Below the pieces are notes generated by a model. The model was given only the letters and a program-made list of their open reading frames with translations, had not been told where the DNA came from and made no database searches. DNA of 64,000 nucleotides, taken from Coffea arabica (Eukaryota > Streptophyta > Magnoliopsida > Gentianales > Rubiaceae). Made by a program: the position numbers and the translations under genes. Of the stretch, positions 23,201 to 35,834 are shown in pieces (positions within the stretch are counted from its first letter, which is position 1; each line of letters starts with the position of its first letter). The stretch is taken from NCBI RefSeq assembly GCF_036785885.1, contig NC_092320.1, forward strand, positions 15,563,557 through 15,627,556, in the 5' to 3' direction.

Positions 23201-23891
23201 CATGTGCACTGAAAATATCATACTGGTCAACACACAATATAAGGACACACAGATAGATATATAGTCCCACAATTAACAGAACAGAAAGTTTCACTTTTTT
23301 TTTGTCTTAAATTGAAATTCAGCAATTACATGAACTAACTCACTCTTCATTCTCTCCTAATCCATATTACTACAACAATTGAGAAATTTAAGCAATCATA
23401 GCAAGACGAATTTCTGAACCAATGATCAGATCATGAATAATATAGCCAACCAAAAGCAAAATCTTCTAGTAAGATAAAGCATAGCATTGAATTGAATTAA
23501 AATACAGCACATTACCGGCAAGGTGAACCACACAGGACATCCTATGAGGAGAAACAAATTTTGGAGCAAGAAACGCAACCCTTCCATGGTGACTCTCAGT
23601 AGGCAATGCACTGAGAAGCTCCTCATCACAAGGCGTTTTAAACACCCCTTCTTTCAAACAAGCTGCCTTGGATTCCCAAACGATTTTCCATATGGGCTCA
23701 ACCAACATGGGAGGCCAATTCTGCCCTTCAACATTTGGGAATAACTGGTTTATCATTCTCTCAAATAGCTCAAGCTTATTTCCACCCCACCCTCTTGAAA
23801 AAAATGGCGGGGTAATCTTTGTTCTGTGCAGAACCGCACCATATACATGATCCAATACATAGTGGAGCATTCCCAGATTTACAGTTACCAT
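20211..23891 (-). CDS. ABHD18-type alpha/beta hydrolase (DUF2048), five exons
   Basis: Exons: 23891-23516, 21995-21911, 21799-21630, 21215-20941 and 20387-20211. All four introns are GT-AG and the phases join cleanly to a 360-residue protein. It starts MVTVNLGMLHYVLDHVYGA and contains FYGKRRPFLQRGAKLL, the nucleophile elbow GISMGG split by intron 3 (Ser209 the predicted nucleophile), SLHPTPIATLPFLSPHSA, DDGYIPKHSV (Asp303/304) and VTGGHVSS (His331), a plausible catalytic triad. This is the conserved plant ABHD18/DUF2048 family; the substrate in plants is not established. Length and motifs fit the family and no lesions are seen. It separates the PGIP cluster from the P450 array and has no obvious link to either. 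Confidence 0.93.
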
Positions 23892-24497
23892 TGTTAAGCC
23901 AAGCCCAGAAATTTAATCACTCAAAATTCCCAATAAAAAAAAATAAAAGAAAAAATTTTATAAGAGGTTAAAGATTCATTTTTTTACAATAAAAAAGATC
24001 AATTTTAACGATCAAAGAATGCAAATTAGATCCATCATTGAAAATGGTCCATACATTACAGCTTTAGACCTACAAGATTGCTGATGAGCAAAAAAAAGGT
24101 TAAATAAATTTCTAGTTGGATCTGATAAGAAGATAAAAGTGATTGAGGAAATTGCTTTTTGCATTAGAATATAGCACTAAATAGATGCCAGTTTAGTTGG
24201 GCGGTAGAGAGGGAGGAGTGGGAAGTTTTCGGGCAAGAACAGAAAATTGTGGGCGGAGGATGAGGATTGATGAGGTGGAGCCGGAGAAAATGTGGAGCGC
24301 ACGTGCATTGTGCCAACTCAGCCACTGGATTTATTTATTTCATTATTATTGAGGATTTGTTTATTTGGATAATGATTGTTGGGGCCCAAATAGAAGAATT
24401 CAGTTTGTGGATAAGACTTGTACCTTAGCAGCAGGCCCGGGCCATCCCTGTTGCAACAAAATTAAAGTAAATAAAACAGGAGCAACAGCAAAATTGA
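23892..24497. other. Promoter-side flank of the hydrolase gene
   Basis: No gene. A G-rich patch at about 24195-24300 may be part of the 5' UTR or promoter of the - strand hydrolase; no TATA box stands out. Confidence 0.4.
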
Positions 24498-24505
24498 ACC
24501 AAAGA

Positions 24506-25019
24506 CAGAGATGGCAACAGGTCGGGGGACGGCGGCCCAAACGTCCCCCGTCCCGCTTCCCCACAAGTGTTTGCGGATGATAATTTGATTTTTTTTTTCT
24601 AGAAGTGTTTATTCAATAGATCAAAATTAAATTCAAAAAATAAAATAAAATATGAAGGTGAAAAAAGTGAAAAAATAAAAATGAAATAAGAAAGTGTTGA
24701 AATAAAATATCAAGAAAATTAAGAAACTCAATTTGATTGTATAGATAATATTTGGGAATACTCGTAGAACAGGTAACATGCTTGTGCCAAATGTCAACTA
24801 GGAATTTGGATAGAAATAGAATAAAGGTTATGTTTAGTTGCTGAATATTCTAAATTTATTATTATTAGATTATATAATATAATATATTTATTTTTATTAA
24901 TAAATTGAAACGAGGGACAAGACGAGGGATTTAAAACAGTCGGGGGGAGGAGGGAGAAAAATCCCCCTCGCCCCATTACTCCTCCCACGAGACAAGCGCT
25001 CGCCCCCATTGCCATTCCT
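24506..25019. mobile_element. Non-autonomous hAT-type element, 514 bp
   Basis: Ends cagagatggcaac and attgccattcct form short inverted repeats, next to GC-rich tracts (gtcgggggacggcggcc and ctcgccccattact). A perfect 8-bp duplication accaaaga flanks it (24498-24505 and 25020-25027), as hAT transposases make. Same family as 35835-36304 and 37716-38357. No real coding region. Confidence 0.8.
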
Positions 25020-25081
25020 ACCAAAGAACGAGTGAAAACTGAAATGATATCTACCAATGAGTGTTTGAGTTGAAGATTAAG

Positions 25082-25233
25082 AGGATGTTTGGATCGTTTT
25101 TTTTTTGGAGAGTTTTTGGAGAAAAATTAACGTACTATTTGTTTTAGAATGTGATGTATATAAAGTAAAAAAGTGATTAGAAATTGTGTATAATGAATAT
25201 TCAAGAAAAATAAAAAAATTGTCTAAACAAGTC
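25082..25233. mobile_element. Small MITE, relative of 19654-19795
   Basis: Starts ggatgtttgg and ends near gtctaaacaagtc. The interior matches the unit at 19654-19795 (gatgtatataaagtaaaaaa). Ends are approximate. Confidence 0.4.
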
Positions 25234-26004
25234 TAAGTAAACTTGGCTGTGCCATTTTTGCAATCTAACTTCATGAAAGAAAGAAAATCATTATGGATAT
25301 ATAAACAGTAATCAATTATATGCTAAAGTGATTATTATTATGAGTTTCTGAATTAACTCTTTTTTTCCTATAAGTGTATCAAACTTTGTTCAATTATTAT
25401 ACACTTTCGTTTTTGAAATGTTAAATGAATTTTTTGCTGATAGGTTAAGTGTACTGAATATACATTATGACTATCAAGAGGCATTGCATATGTTCTAGGG
25501 TGTAATCTCAGGCATCACTTCACTTAAAAAAAGTGCACATCTTAGTGTTAGAAATCCAATTACTTAATAAAGATTGTGAAACGAATTAATCTTTGACAAC
25601 ACGCCTTCTTTAATTACACGAGTCATAAATATCATGTCTTTTAAAAAAAAAAAAAATTCGTGAGATCTTTCTCATGATTCACCAATGTTTATATGAGCAT
25701 CAACCAAAAACATTTTATAGTAGGCCGAGAAATGATCAACATTGTCCCTGAAATCATTATAAGTTGAGGTCTAATTGTTCGCCATAATCTGAAAATACAA
25801 AAAAAAAAAAAAAAAAAAAAACAAAGCATAATTCTTTCCTATTAAGGTGTAACAAAACAAAAAAAATACAAGAACGTAATCCAAAATGACAAGCATTTCA
25901 TCAAAGTTCATTCAAAACAAAAGAGAAGAGTTTCATAAACATATAATTTCCTTACCCTCCTCAAACATAATTTATTATTTGCAGTTTCTCAATACTAGTT
26001 AATT

Positions 26005-28485
26005 TCATATTGGAAGTGGATTGAACCTAGCCTTTGGGACGCAAACTAAAGGACGAGCTTTCGGAAGGGTAATACCAGGTCCTTCTTCCATATCCACTTT
26101 ACCATTTCCTTCACCATTAACATTCCACTCAAAGCACTGAAGCATTGCTGCAAGACTTGTTTGAACAACTTGTAAAGCCAATGAAGTTCCAGGGCAACCT
26201 CTTCTCCCACTCCCAAATGGCAACAGATGAAAATGCTGCCCCCTTACATCTGGCTGGCTTTTGCTGACATTCCCCACTTCAAAAACAAACCTCTCTGGAC
26301 GAAATTCAAGTGGATTCTCCCAGTAATTGGGGTCCCTTCCAATAGCCCATACGTTAACGAGAAGTCGAGTTTTTGCTGGTATGTGGTAACCTGCAACTTC
26401 GCAGTCTTCACTAGACTCTCTTACGATCATCGGCCCTGTTGGATGAAGCCTCAGAGTTTCTTTTACTATAGCTTGAAGGTAAGGAAGTTTTGAAATATCT
26501 GATTCATCTATAAGTCCGTTTTTTCCTATGTTAGAGTCAATCTCTTGGACTGCCTTTTGCATAATGTGTGGATGGTTGATTAACTCTGACAGTGCCCATT
26601 CTAGTGTAATGGCTGAAGTGTCAGTCCCAGCTGCAAATATGTCCTGCAAGAATTTGAAACAGATTTCAATTTCATCATCAGACTGAACTGCCATACTTCC
26701 TATCACATTCATCGGACGAGATCTCTACAGACATGATATTTACTGACTCAGAATACGAGGGTTTCTCAACCAGCTCCAAGAATTTTCTGAACTTGACAAA
26801 AAAATTTTTTAGGTGTGTCTTTTCAGCGTGCAATTTGATCTTTGGAAGATGATTGAGGTGAAGAAAAAGTTTAACTAAAAAGCCCATGAAACAAATCCAT
26901 GAATTCCGTGATCCATGGGCAACAAATTCTCTCTTTTATCTTTTTTTTTTTTATTAAATATTTAATCCAATTGCAGCAAGTTAAGCAAGCCTATGAGCAT
27001 CCGAACATCATCTGAATCAGAAGTCAAGAATCCAAGTTGGCCCACACGGTACTATGTCTGAGTTCACATCTTAGAAATCTTCATTTAGTTGGTTAATGTT
27101 GAGTCCAAAACTCCCCTAATTACGTTTGACAGCTTCTGAATTCTTTTATGTTCTCCTGACGAGGAATATGGTACTTGGGGTTGGGACTTGGAAGCCGGCA
27201 CTTCAAAGCATGCATTCATTTAAAAATACCCTATGGTACAGAGTAGCATGCCACTGATATGGACATGGAAGCAAGGAAACGAGAAAAAGTTCCTAAGTCA
27301 CTGGAGCATGCAGAAAATTTAAGCACTCTCACTCCACTTGCCACAAAAACAGGGCATTTAGTATACTTTAACTGCAAAATTGTTGTGTGTACCGTTTATT
27401 TCTTGAGCAGATCAAATGAACAATCATCTAGTTTCGACCTTTGACTATTTTGATGAACATCCTGTGTCTGATGTATTGACTACCCTGATGGTAGTAGATG
27501 CGGTATTCTTGTTGCAGAAATCAACTGCGACAATAAAAGGTAAAAGTAAACAAGAGGAGGCTGCCATGAGTTTTACCAGGATAAAAGCCTTGATGTTCTC
27601 TCTTGTCAGTCTTATGTCTGAGCTTTCATCTTCGGATATATCGAGCAATATATCAAGTAGATCCTTCATTTGTTGACCTGCATCATTGTTTTGCCGACGC
27701 TTCGTCCTTGTCTCTTGATGTTCCTCTATGATCTTCTCAATCATTACGTCAAACCTCTCAGCTGCATCTCTAATCCTCTTCTTAAATCCCTGCAAATCCA
27801 AATTCTTGCAAAACCAGATAAAATCAGATACATTAAACTTCCCAGTGAGCTCTGCTATCTCATGAATTATTGTCTTTATGTCTGCAGCCTCATTTTCATT
27901 TTCAGAGCATCGTCTGCTCATAGCCATTCTTGATGCCACATTGTTTGCAAGCCTAATGAGCTCTGCACCAACATCAACTGCCTCACCAGCTTTAGATTTT
28001 CGCGATAGCAGCTCCATAAAACGCGTTATCTCATCGCGTCTAACTGGAAGTAACAGGTCTAGCGTCCGACCTCCAAGAAGTTCAGTCATGCATAGCTTTT
28101 TCATGAACTTCCAATAAGGTCCATAGGGGGCAAAGATAAAACCCTGTAAACCATATGTTATGTAGTCAACAACAGCAGAATTGGGTCGGTTAGAAAAGGA
28201 ATTTTCATGTGTTTTGAGGAACTCTTTCGCCATTTCGGGTGAAGAAGCAACAACACAAGGAACAGACCCGAGGAACAAGTGAAGTAAAGGTCCATAGCGA
28301 TTTGAGAGTTTGTGGAGAGCTTGATGGGGTATTGGAGCAAGAAGATGGAGGTGACCGATGATCGGTAAGGCTAGCGGGCTTGGAGGAAGGCGAGAAAGTT
28401 TTGGATTTCTGAATAGTACATGAAGGAGAACGGTGGAAATTAGCCAAATTAGGAACAGAAAAATGTAGCCCTGGATATCGGCCAT
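26005..28485 (-). CDS. Cytochrome P450, CYP93A-like (copy A), two exons
   Basis: Exon 1 28485-27577 (303 codons), exon 2 26643-26005, and one phase-0 intron with GT and AG ends (933 bp) at the position usual for this family. The protein has 515 residues. An N-terminal membrane anchor ([17 protein letters not shown]) is followed by a hinge PPSPLALP where PPGP is usual, the I-helix motif AAGTDTS starting the second exon, ExxR (KETLRLHP), PERF (FRPERF) and the heme loop [10 protein letters not shown] with Cys453 as ligand. Expected in the ER, using O2 and NADPH-P450 reductase. CYP93 members hydroxylate flavonoid or pterocarpan skeletons; the exact substrate cannot be read here. Copy A differs from copy D mainly in exon 1, including the B-C loop (L113, G115, I117). 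A TATA box lies about 60 bp upstream. Intact. Confidence 0.9.
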
Positions 28486-28542
28486 GATTGAATGCTAATG
28501 TGAAAGACTGACTTTGTAAAGCTGAAAGTCCAGTGTTGCTGC

Positions 28543-28549
28543 TTATATT
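28543..28549 (-). promoter_or_regulatory. TATA box of P450 copy A
   Basis: CAATATAAGC on the - strand about 60 bp before the ATG at 28485; the same motif precedes copy D at 62171-62178. Confidence 0.5.
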
Positions 28550-28903
28550 GAATATTCAAACTATCACAGTTGATGTTTCCTTTTCGTTTAAGCCTTTGTC
28601 TTGTCTCCTTCCTGCACTTCTTTTATTTTACCGATATTTATCCTTTAAAGATTCCAAATAACCCTGTGCTTTTTGCAACTGCATGCTGCTTATGTCTTGC
28701 ACCTTGACCGTTTCTAAAATTGCATCCAGACAACAAGGATAAGATTTTGTTGCAGTTTTTAGCTGAACTCTTGCTGATTCAGCTATAAATCCTGATCCAC
28801 ATATTCCTGATATGGTCGTGTTGTGATGGATTTCTGACTCAGTGGTTCCTCACAATTGTTGCCTGTTCTAGTTATGTATATTCTTGTAACTGAATAGAGT
28901 AAA

Positions 28904-30160
28904 GGGCAAATTACATTTTAACCTCCTGTGATTTTCGCAAAAATCACGTAACCCCCCATGATTCAAAAAGCTATACATAAACCCCCTGTAATTTGGGTTA
29001 AACAGTCAAATAGATGGAAAGCATGAATGGTGACGATTCGTGGGCAAAACGCGCTGATTGTACTGATAGCAGTCAGAAACATTCCCATATTACCCCTAAA
29101 AGCTTCTTCTTTTTTGCGGGCTTGATATTGAATCCTCATGTTTGCATTTCTGGGAGAGTTTGTTCTGAGCTTGAGACCCCCGGCCCCGGTGATGACGGAC
29201 TCACCGAAATTGTTGCCGCCGGAGGACTTTGAATAATCATATTCTGGGAGAGTTTTTATTGTTAGATTACTGTCAGTTTGCAATTCTGGGAGAGTTTTTA
29301 TTGTTGCCGCCCGAAGTCCTCATATTACTCCTACTCCCCGAGCATTATTACTCCTACTCCTAAGAATGTCATCCTTGGCCACTTTGACGGACAAAGACCG
29401 GTACTCACTTCCCTTCAGCCTGCAACTTGGCTCATAATCCCCTTCTTCTCTCTCCTTGCTGATGTTGCTGCGGGGTGGCTTATTAGTCATAATTGGAGGG
29501 AGATCGAGTATTTCAGAAACTTCAATGCTGAAACCCCCGAGCTTAGCAGCCGAACAAGGCTCACTAACATTTTTGATCAATTCTGGTTGGTTCAAGAGAG
29601 CCTTGTTTTCGACTGATTTGCACAGACAAGAAGCTGACCCTGAGAGCATGCCCTGGACGGTTGTTTCGGCAGGGGTGCCGCGGGTAGAGCAAAATTCAAA
29701 ATGCTCAAATGCATCACTGATTTATTAAAGTCTGAAGCCCGATAGTTTCTGTTCAAAATACTCAAGTGCATCTTATATGCTAAACTGATGTAAAAAAACT
29801 TACCAGATGCAACAATAGCTTTTGTGACACTCTTTCACTGCTACTTTTTGATCTTCAATGGTAAATCTACGGTTTTAATTTTGTGGGTTAAATTTTCTCT
29901 CTTTCATTTGGCGGTCATGTTTTTTCTCTTCCTTTCTCACGACAAAGATCAGAACAAGGGAGAATCTGACTTCATCTGCTTTTTTTTTGTATTTATATTA
30001 GGGTAATTTGGACATTTTGCCCACGAATCGTCATGATTAGTGCTTTCCGTTTATTTGACAATTCAACCCAAACTACGGGGAATTTATGTATAGCTTTTTG
30101 AATCATGGGGGGTTATGTGAATTTTGCGAAAACCACATGAGGTTAAAATGTAATTTGCCC
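28904..30160. mobile_element. Candidate Pack-MULE (Mutator-like element with captured sequence)
   Basis: The ends are clean inverted repeats, gggcaaattacattttaacc and ggttaaaatgtaatttgccc, flanked by the 9-bp duplication tagagtaaa (28895-28903 and 30161-30169). Copy 2 of the segmental duplication has the empty site with a single tagagtaaa near 62621, proving insertion after the duplication. The 1257-bp interior is more GC-rich than its surroundings at 29020-29700 and has frames on both strands (a 109-residue frame at 29320-29649 on the - strand, for example), as expected for captured gene fragments. I could not identify the donor gene and do not call a protein. Confidence 0.85.
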
Positions 30161-30421
30161 TAGAGTAAATTTTACATGGTTTTTTAGCATCTTTTCAATT
30201 TAAACATTACATAGTGTGAAGTTTTCTTCAGTTTTTTTGTTATACAATTTGTCAGTGTTCTAGTATTCATATTCTCTTGCCTAATGTCACATTTGGTTTC
30301 CTGAAAATCCATTCTGGCCGGCAAACTTTCTTGAAATAATAGACAAATCGCTACTGTTTGTACTCCTTGGTCATAATTTTTGTCCCTAAACTAGTGGTTG
30401 AATAATGCAACTTACTTTTCA

Positions 30422-31453
30422 GGTCTGTTTGTTTGGGTGGAAAATGTTTTCATTTTCCAGTGTTTGGTAACCAAATAATTGGGGAAAATAATTTCTTAGG
30501 AAAAAATTTTACTCCAAAGCAATGGAAAATAACTTACCCTTTCCTCTAACTGAAGTTATTTTACTCCAATCGAACATCTATCAAGCGTCTCTCACGTCAA
30601 AATAAAACCACTTAAAAAAAAAAGGCAGACTTGAGAGATAGATGGAGACGGAGAGAGAGGGAGATGTCGGCAACAATCTCTGATGGCGAGATGACAGGTT
30701 GGCAACCATCTCCGGCAACAGGATTGCGATGGCTACGTGTTTCAGGTGAGATTCTAGTGCTATACGAAGGCAACCCACCGTTCTTCATTTTTTAATATTT
30801 TTATACAAACAATAGTACATTAATTGGCTGTTACAAAAATTCATTATTGTTTTTTTTTACTTTATTTGTTACGGTGCTCATACTAGACTGTAGACTTTAA
30901 TTTCTTTTCACTACTAGTGCCACCAAATAAGAGGATTCATTATTACTTGAACCACTTTTTGGAGTGAAAAAAAAACAAAATTATTGATGTGAAGATGGAA
31001 TGTTATGACTTGAAAATCAATTATTCTAGTAATTAATTATGTACAATAGGAATATTCTTTTCTAGAGAAGCTTTCAGCAGTGAGAGTGAAAGATACATGT
31101 CACAATAAGCATGGCGTGTGATTGATATTTGACAATGAATGGTCAGTAATTTGTTTATTGCATGAGGGGAAATTTTTTGTTCATATATACATTTCTCTAA
31201 GATTTTTGTCAAGTTAAATAATGAGATAAATTTTTTTTAATTTTGCATAGGAAGGAGCATGCGATTATGTAGAAAATAAAGATAAAGAGGTAAAAGTGAC
31301 AAAAAGGTTGGAAAATATTTCAAAAGGTAAACAAACACTAAAAATTGAAGTAAGAAAATATTTTCAATTGGCTAACCAAACACCTGAAAATGATGAAAGG
31401 GAAATGATTTTCCTGGAAAATTACTTCAATATTACTCCTAACCAAATGGACCC
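30422..31453. mobile_element. TIR element present only in duplication copy 1
   Basis: Starts ggtctgtttgtttgggtgg and ends aaccaaatggaccc, which are inverted relatives; inside lie further inverted parts (ggaaaatgttttcattttcc and gaaaatattttcaattggc). Copy 2 lacks it (junction near 63110). The ends resemble PIF/Harbinger (Tourist) elements, but I could not define the target duplication. No credible transposase. Confidence 0.6.
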
Positions 31454-32099
31454 GAAATATATGTCGTTTTCATTCTTCTCTAATTTTGCTCCTCAATTTT
31501 CTACAGTCCAAGGCTCAAAGTCAGGGCAGAAACTAAAAATTACCAACGACTTTAATTACTTGATCCACGCAAATTATTTCGTCAGCGGCTATCAAGAAAG
31601 ACTTTTCCAAATCAATCATTTCAAAGTCGGGACTCAGGAGATCTAATCCCCTGCCTTCGGCCCTTCACTGAACTAAAACTCGGGGCCAATCCTCGGTCTT
31701 CCGATTGGGCCAGGCCACTCGCTAACAATGCAAAGAGAGCCTTGCTCTTCTGGCGCTGTCCTGCTTTCATCCAAAAGTAAATTAGTACTCAATTAGAAGG
31801 ATCCCTAACGAAAAATTTATTAAGCTCTTCGAGGCAAAATCTAATTGGAAAGGGTTATTGTATTTTACCCCTCTAACGTTTTGAACTACTATTAATTTCT
31901 TCGTTAACATTGGGCCTGTTTGGAACCTGAGTTTTTTGAGAGTTTGTCTAAAACTTTACTGTAGTGCACTGTAGAAGTTTTTGAAAAAATTTTGTAAAAA
32001 TTTTTGTAAGGTGAAAAACTTTTTTGTAGAAGTTTTTAAAATGTTACTATAGACGTTTTTTGGATTATTTTTAGAGGTATTTTTAAAACATATTTTTGA

Positions 32100-34760
32100 G
32101 CATTTTATAATTTATAATTTTTATATTTTTATATTTTTAAACATTTATGCATTTATAATACATTTATAAATATTTAGAAATAAATATATTTATATATTTA
32201 TATAAAATATATATAAATGTATTATATTATATATAATACGTAATATACATATATTTATAAATGTATGACAGGTGCCGAACCTGTGCAATAATAAATACCT
32301 ACTCGAGAAAAATACAGATTTTGTATATAGCGGTGAGTAGGGTCGAATCCACAGGGACTGGGGATAATTCGTTTCTTCTAGAGTCCAAAGTATGGGGGGT
32401 TTTGGATTAAATGCTAACTAAATAAATTAACTGCAGAAAATAATTAATTAAAAGAAATAACTAAGAGAAACTCTAGCCAAGGATACACTTCAGAAATGGT
32501 TCATGCAACTGATCATTGATGCAGAAATAATTCCAACATTTAGTAATAGATTAGTTATAGTTGTCATGCACGCGATAAACAACCAACCCTTCCTTAATTT
32601 CTCGATAGCTAAGGTACGACCGTTAGCTATTTCTCTAACCCAAAAATAACCCTAAGTACGACCGTAGGATTTAATTTCTAGATTGCATTAATAATTAGAA
32701 AGGCCCAATCCTAACTAACAAACACGCTACGAGGGTTTGTTTAAGTTAGATCGTATGTTCCCCTGACATAAATCCAATTACGCCAGTTGCTACTGAGATA
32801 GAGATAACGAACAATTACGGATTCAATTACCCCTATTTAGCAAAATAGCCTATATGAATAATTAAATATTGCGCATCTATTCAATCACTCACATGAGCTA
32901 TAGCAATTAAAAGCAGGAAACATATAAATATCAATAAATTAAGGAAACAATTAAAATAAATTAGATCTCACAGTAATTGTTGAACCAAATCTTCAGTTGT
33001 CCCCTTGACTAGAATTGAGAGGTTAGTCCTCCATTAATGGAGAACAACCATGCGAAAGAATAAAACTAAACTATGCTAAGAGCTAAGCTAAAACTATTGA
33101 ATGATCCCCCTGTACGTTTTGCCTCCTTTTTAAAGCCAACAATGACTCAAGTTATCTAGTGGTCCCCACGGATTAGAAGTCAAGGAGCAAAAGAATTGGA
33201 GCCCTGCCGAATTGCTTGTTTCCTATTGCCAGTAGAGCTCTAATCTCCTAATCAGCAAGCAAATGCAGTCTGTCTCTTCCTCTCCTTGTGGGCCCTCTTC
33301 CTCTCCTTGTGGGCCAGGTCGATGGAGCTTTCTTGAAGTCTCCCACTTATGGAGCAAGTCCGTACTTTTTGGTAGTTTTCTGCTTCATTCCTGAAATTAA
33401 GTCCAGATACCAAATATGAGTAAATATTAACAATTAAGCAATATTTGGTAAGGATAAAAAGGGAGATTAATAATAAAATAACCAACAATTAACACCCTAT
33501 CAATGTATAAATGTATAATTAATATAAATGTATAAATTATAAATGAATATTATATAAATGTATAAATTATAATTTAGAAATGTATATCATGATTATGTAT
33601 AAATGTATTAATATAATTAATATAAATGTATAAATGTATTAATATTATGTATAAATGTATAATTAATATTGTTTATAATTTATAATTTTTATTGTTTAAA
33701 TATTTATATGCATTTATGCATTCATAATACATTTATAAGTATTTATAAATAAATATATTTATATATTTATATAAAAATATATAAATGTATTATATTATAT
33801 ATAATACATAATATACATATATTTATAAATATATAAATGTATATATTATAAATAAATATTATATAAATGTATAAACTATAATTTATAAATATATATGATG
33901 ATTATGTATAACTATATTAATATAATTAATATAAATGTATAAATGTATTAATATTATGTATAAATGTATAATTAATATTGTTTATAATTTATAATTTTTA
34001 TTGTTTAAATATTTATATATATTTATGCATTTATAATACATTTATAAATAAATATATTTATATAGTTATATAAAATATATAAATGTATTATATTATAAAT
34101 ATATTTACAAATATAAATACATAATATAATACATAATATATAATATATTTACAATATAAATGTATTATATTATAAATATTATAAATGTATTATATTACAA
34201 ATATAAATGTATTATATTATAAATATTATAAATGTATTATATTACAAATATAAATGTATTATATTATAAATGGATTATATATAATACATAATATAAATAT
34301 ATTTACAAATGTAATAATTGTATATTATTATAAATGAATATTATATAAATATATTAATTAATATATTATAAATATATAATATTATGTATAAATGTATTAA
34401 TATAATTAATATAAATGTATAAATGTATTAGTATTATGTATAAATGTATAATTAATATTGTGTGTTAATATTATGTATAAATGTATTATGTTATACATAA
34501 TACATAATATAATTGTATATAAATATACATAAATATATATACATAAATGTGTAATATATATAATATGTATTATATATATTAAAAATATAATATATAATAT
34601 TTATATAAATGTATAATTACATATTTATATTAATATTAATTTATATGGTATATAATATTTATATAAATATATAAAAATATATTTTAAATAAAATAAAATA
34701 TTTATAATATGTTTAAATAAATATATAAATATATAATATTATAAATATATAATATATATA
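32100..34760. repeat. AT-rich tandem repeat array, period about 310 bp
   Basis: Units built of ataaatgtattatatta-type words repeat with a period of 309 bp (gtttataatttataattttt at 33671 and 33980). A further unit starts near 32103, about 326 bp away once the nested insert is removed. After about 34140 the array breaks into shorter repeats. No genes. Confidence 0.8.
32267..33501. mobile_element. Unclassified element nested in the AT array
   Basis: A 1235-bp island of normal composition within the AT array. Ends gacaggtg and caccctatc are imperfect inverted repeats; aatgtat repeats directly at 32260-32266 and 33502-33508. Contains gtagggtcgaatccacaggg near 32338. No protein recognised; superfamily unknown. 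Confidence 0.5.
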
Positions 34761-35834
34761 ATAAATTTTTGAGGGTGACGGACCAAAAATTCAAAAAAAA
34801 ATTTTGAGGTTATCGGCGGCGCCGGAATAGGTGACCGGCGTCGGGAGAGGTGGTGGAGGCAGTGTCTGGTGTGGTGGGTTGGGTGAGGGAGGAAGAAAAG
34901 TTTTTGAGAAATTTTTTGTGTATAGATTTGTGAAGTGTGTAGGTAAAAAATTTTGAAAAATTTTTTGGGGTTCCTGTAGCAAAAGTTGTTAAAAAACTAG
35001 TAGCTAAAAAATTTGGTAAAAAACTAGGGTGCCAAACAGGCCCATTATTTTGTTAGTTGCTCTACTCTCAAAACTAATTGTCCAACGGTGTTTGTTAGTT
35101 CGGGCAAACAATTATGTTTAATTCTTAAAATCATTATTACATTACCCCATAAACTATAAGCTTATTATTAATTTACCCCCTAATATTATTATTTAGGTAC
35201 TTGACTTCATTGTAAGCGATTTTAGCATGTTGAAAGGGTTTAGAAGAAGATACCTTCCTCTCTTTTATAATTAAAAAAGAATCAAGAATTTAGAATGGTT
35301 CTTCACCTTTATTATTTCACCCTTTTTAATACCAAGAAAAAAAAGTCAAAGGTGTTCTTCTGCCTTTTTTTTCCTTGCACTTTTATTGATACTAAAAGAA
35401 AACAAGAAAAGAGAGATAACTAAATTGCGAAAAAGAAAGAAGAACAAAAAAGAATATAATACTTTTATTATTTTAAAATCACTCCTTACTCTTCCATCCA
35501 TCACTCAACTCTTACCTACCTTGAAATCATGATAATATTGGATTCTTTTATATTTTTCTCCTATTCAAAATTGAGTTTTTTGTGTCCCTCTTACCCATTT
35601 CTTTTTTTCTTGGTATGAATAATATTTTAAAAAAGAAAGAAGAAAAATTATTTTTCTTTTATTTTCTTGGTACTCTTAGAGTAAAAAAAAAAAAAAGAAG
35701 AATAGCGATTCCAATTGTTAATTTTTTTAAAATTATATACGACCCAAGGATATTTCATTTAAAACTTTTCAACATGCTAAGTTGATTGAACAGTGGGATA
35801 AAATAGTTAAAGAAAAACACCAAAGAGTAAATTA

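Larger units (their letters stand above)
31912..35043. mobile_element. 3.1-kb TIR element filled with AT-rich tandem repeats
   Basis: Terminal inverted repeats gggcctgtttgg and ccaaacaggccc, with weaker pairing further in. ATT flanks both ends (31909-31911 and 35044-35046). Duplication copy 2 lacks the insert and reads through near 63978. TIR type and 3-bp flank suggest PIF/Harbinger-like, but this is inference. It has no transposase; the interior is AT tandem repeat plus a nested element at 32267-33501. Confidence 0.7.
25365..35066. repeat. Segmental duplication, copy 1
   Basis: From ttcctataagtgtatcaaac at 25365 the sequence matches 59023-64000 with few differences. It covers a whole P450 gene and about 3.4 kb of flank. 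Copy 1 carries three insertions not in copy 2: 28904-30160, 30422-31453 and 31912-35043. Beyond 35044 it continues to match until copy 2 runs off the window end. Direct orientation, copies about 33.6 kb apart. Confidence 0.95.

Noticed and set aside
26227-26493. 88-residue + strand frame inside the P450 (repeated at 59860)
   Set aside because: Antisense shadow of exon 2; conserved only because the gene itself is duplicated.
29320-29649. 109-residue frame inside the candidate Pack-MULE
   Set aside because: It may come from a captured gene fragment, but no family motif is recognisable, so it is not called as a gene.
32330-32365. tRNA or SINE B-box-like word ggtcgaatcc
   Set aside because: No properly spaced A box and no cloverleaf could be drawn; taken as part of the nested element.
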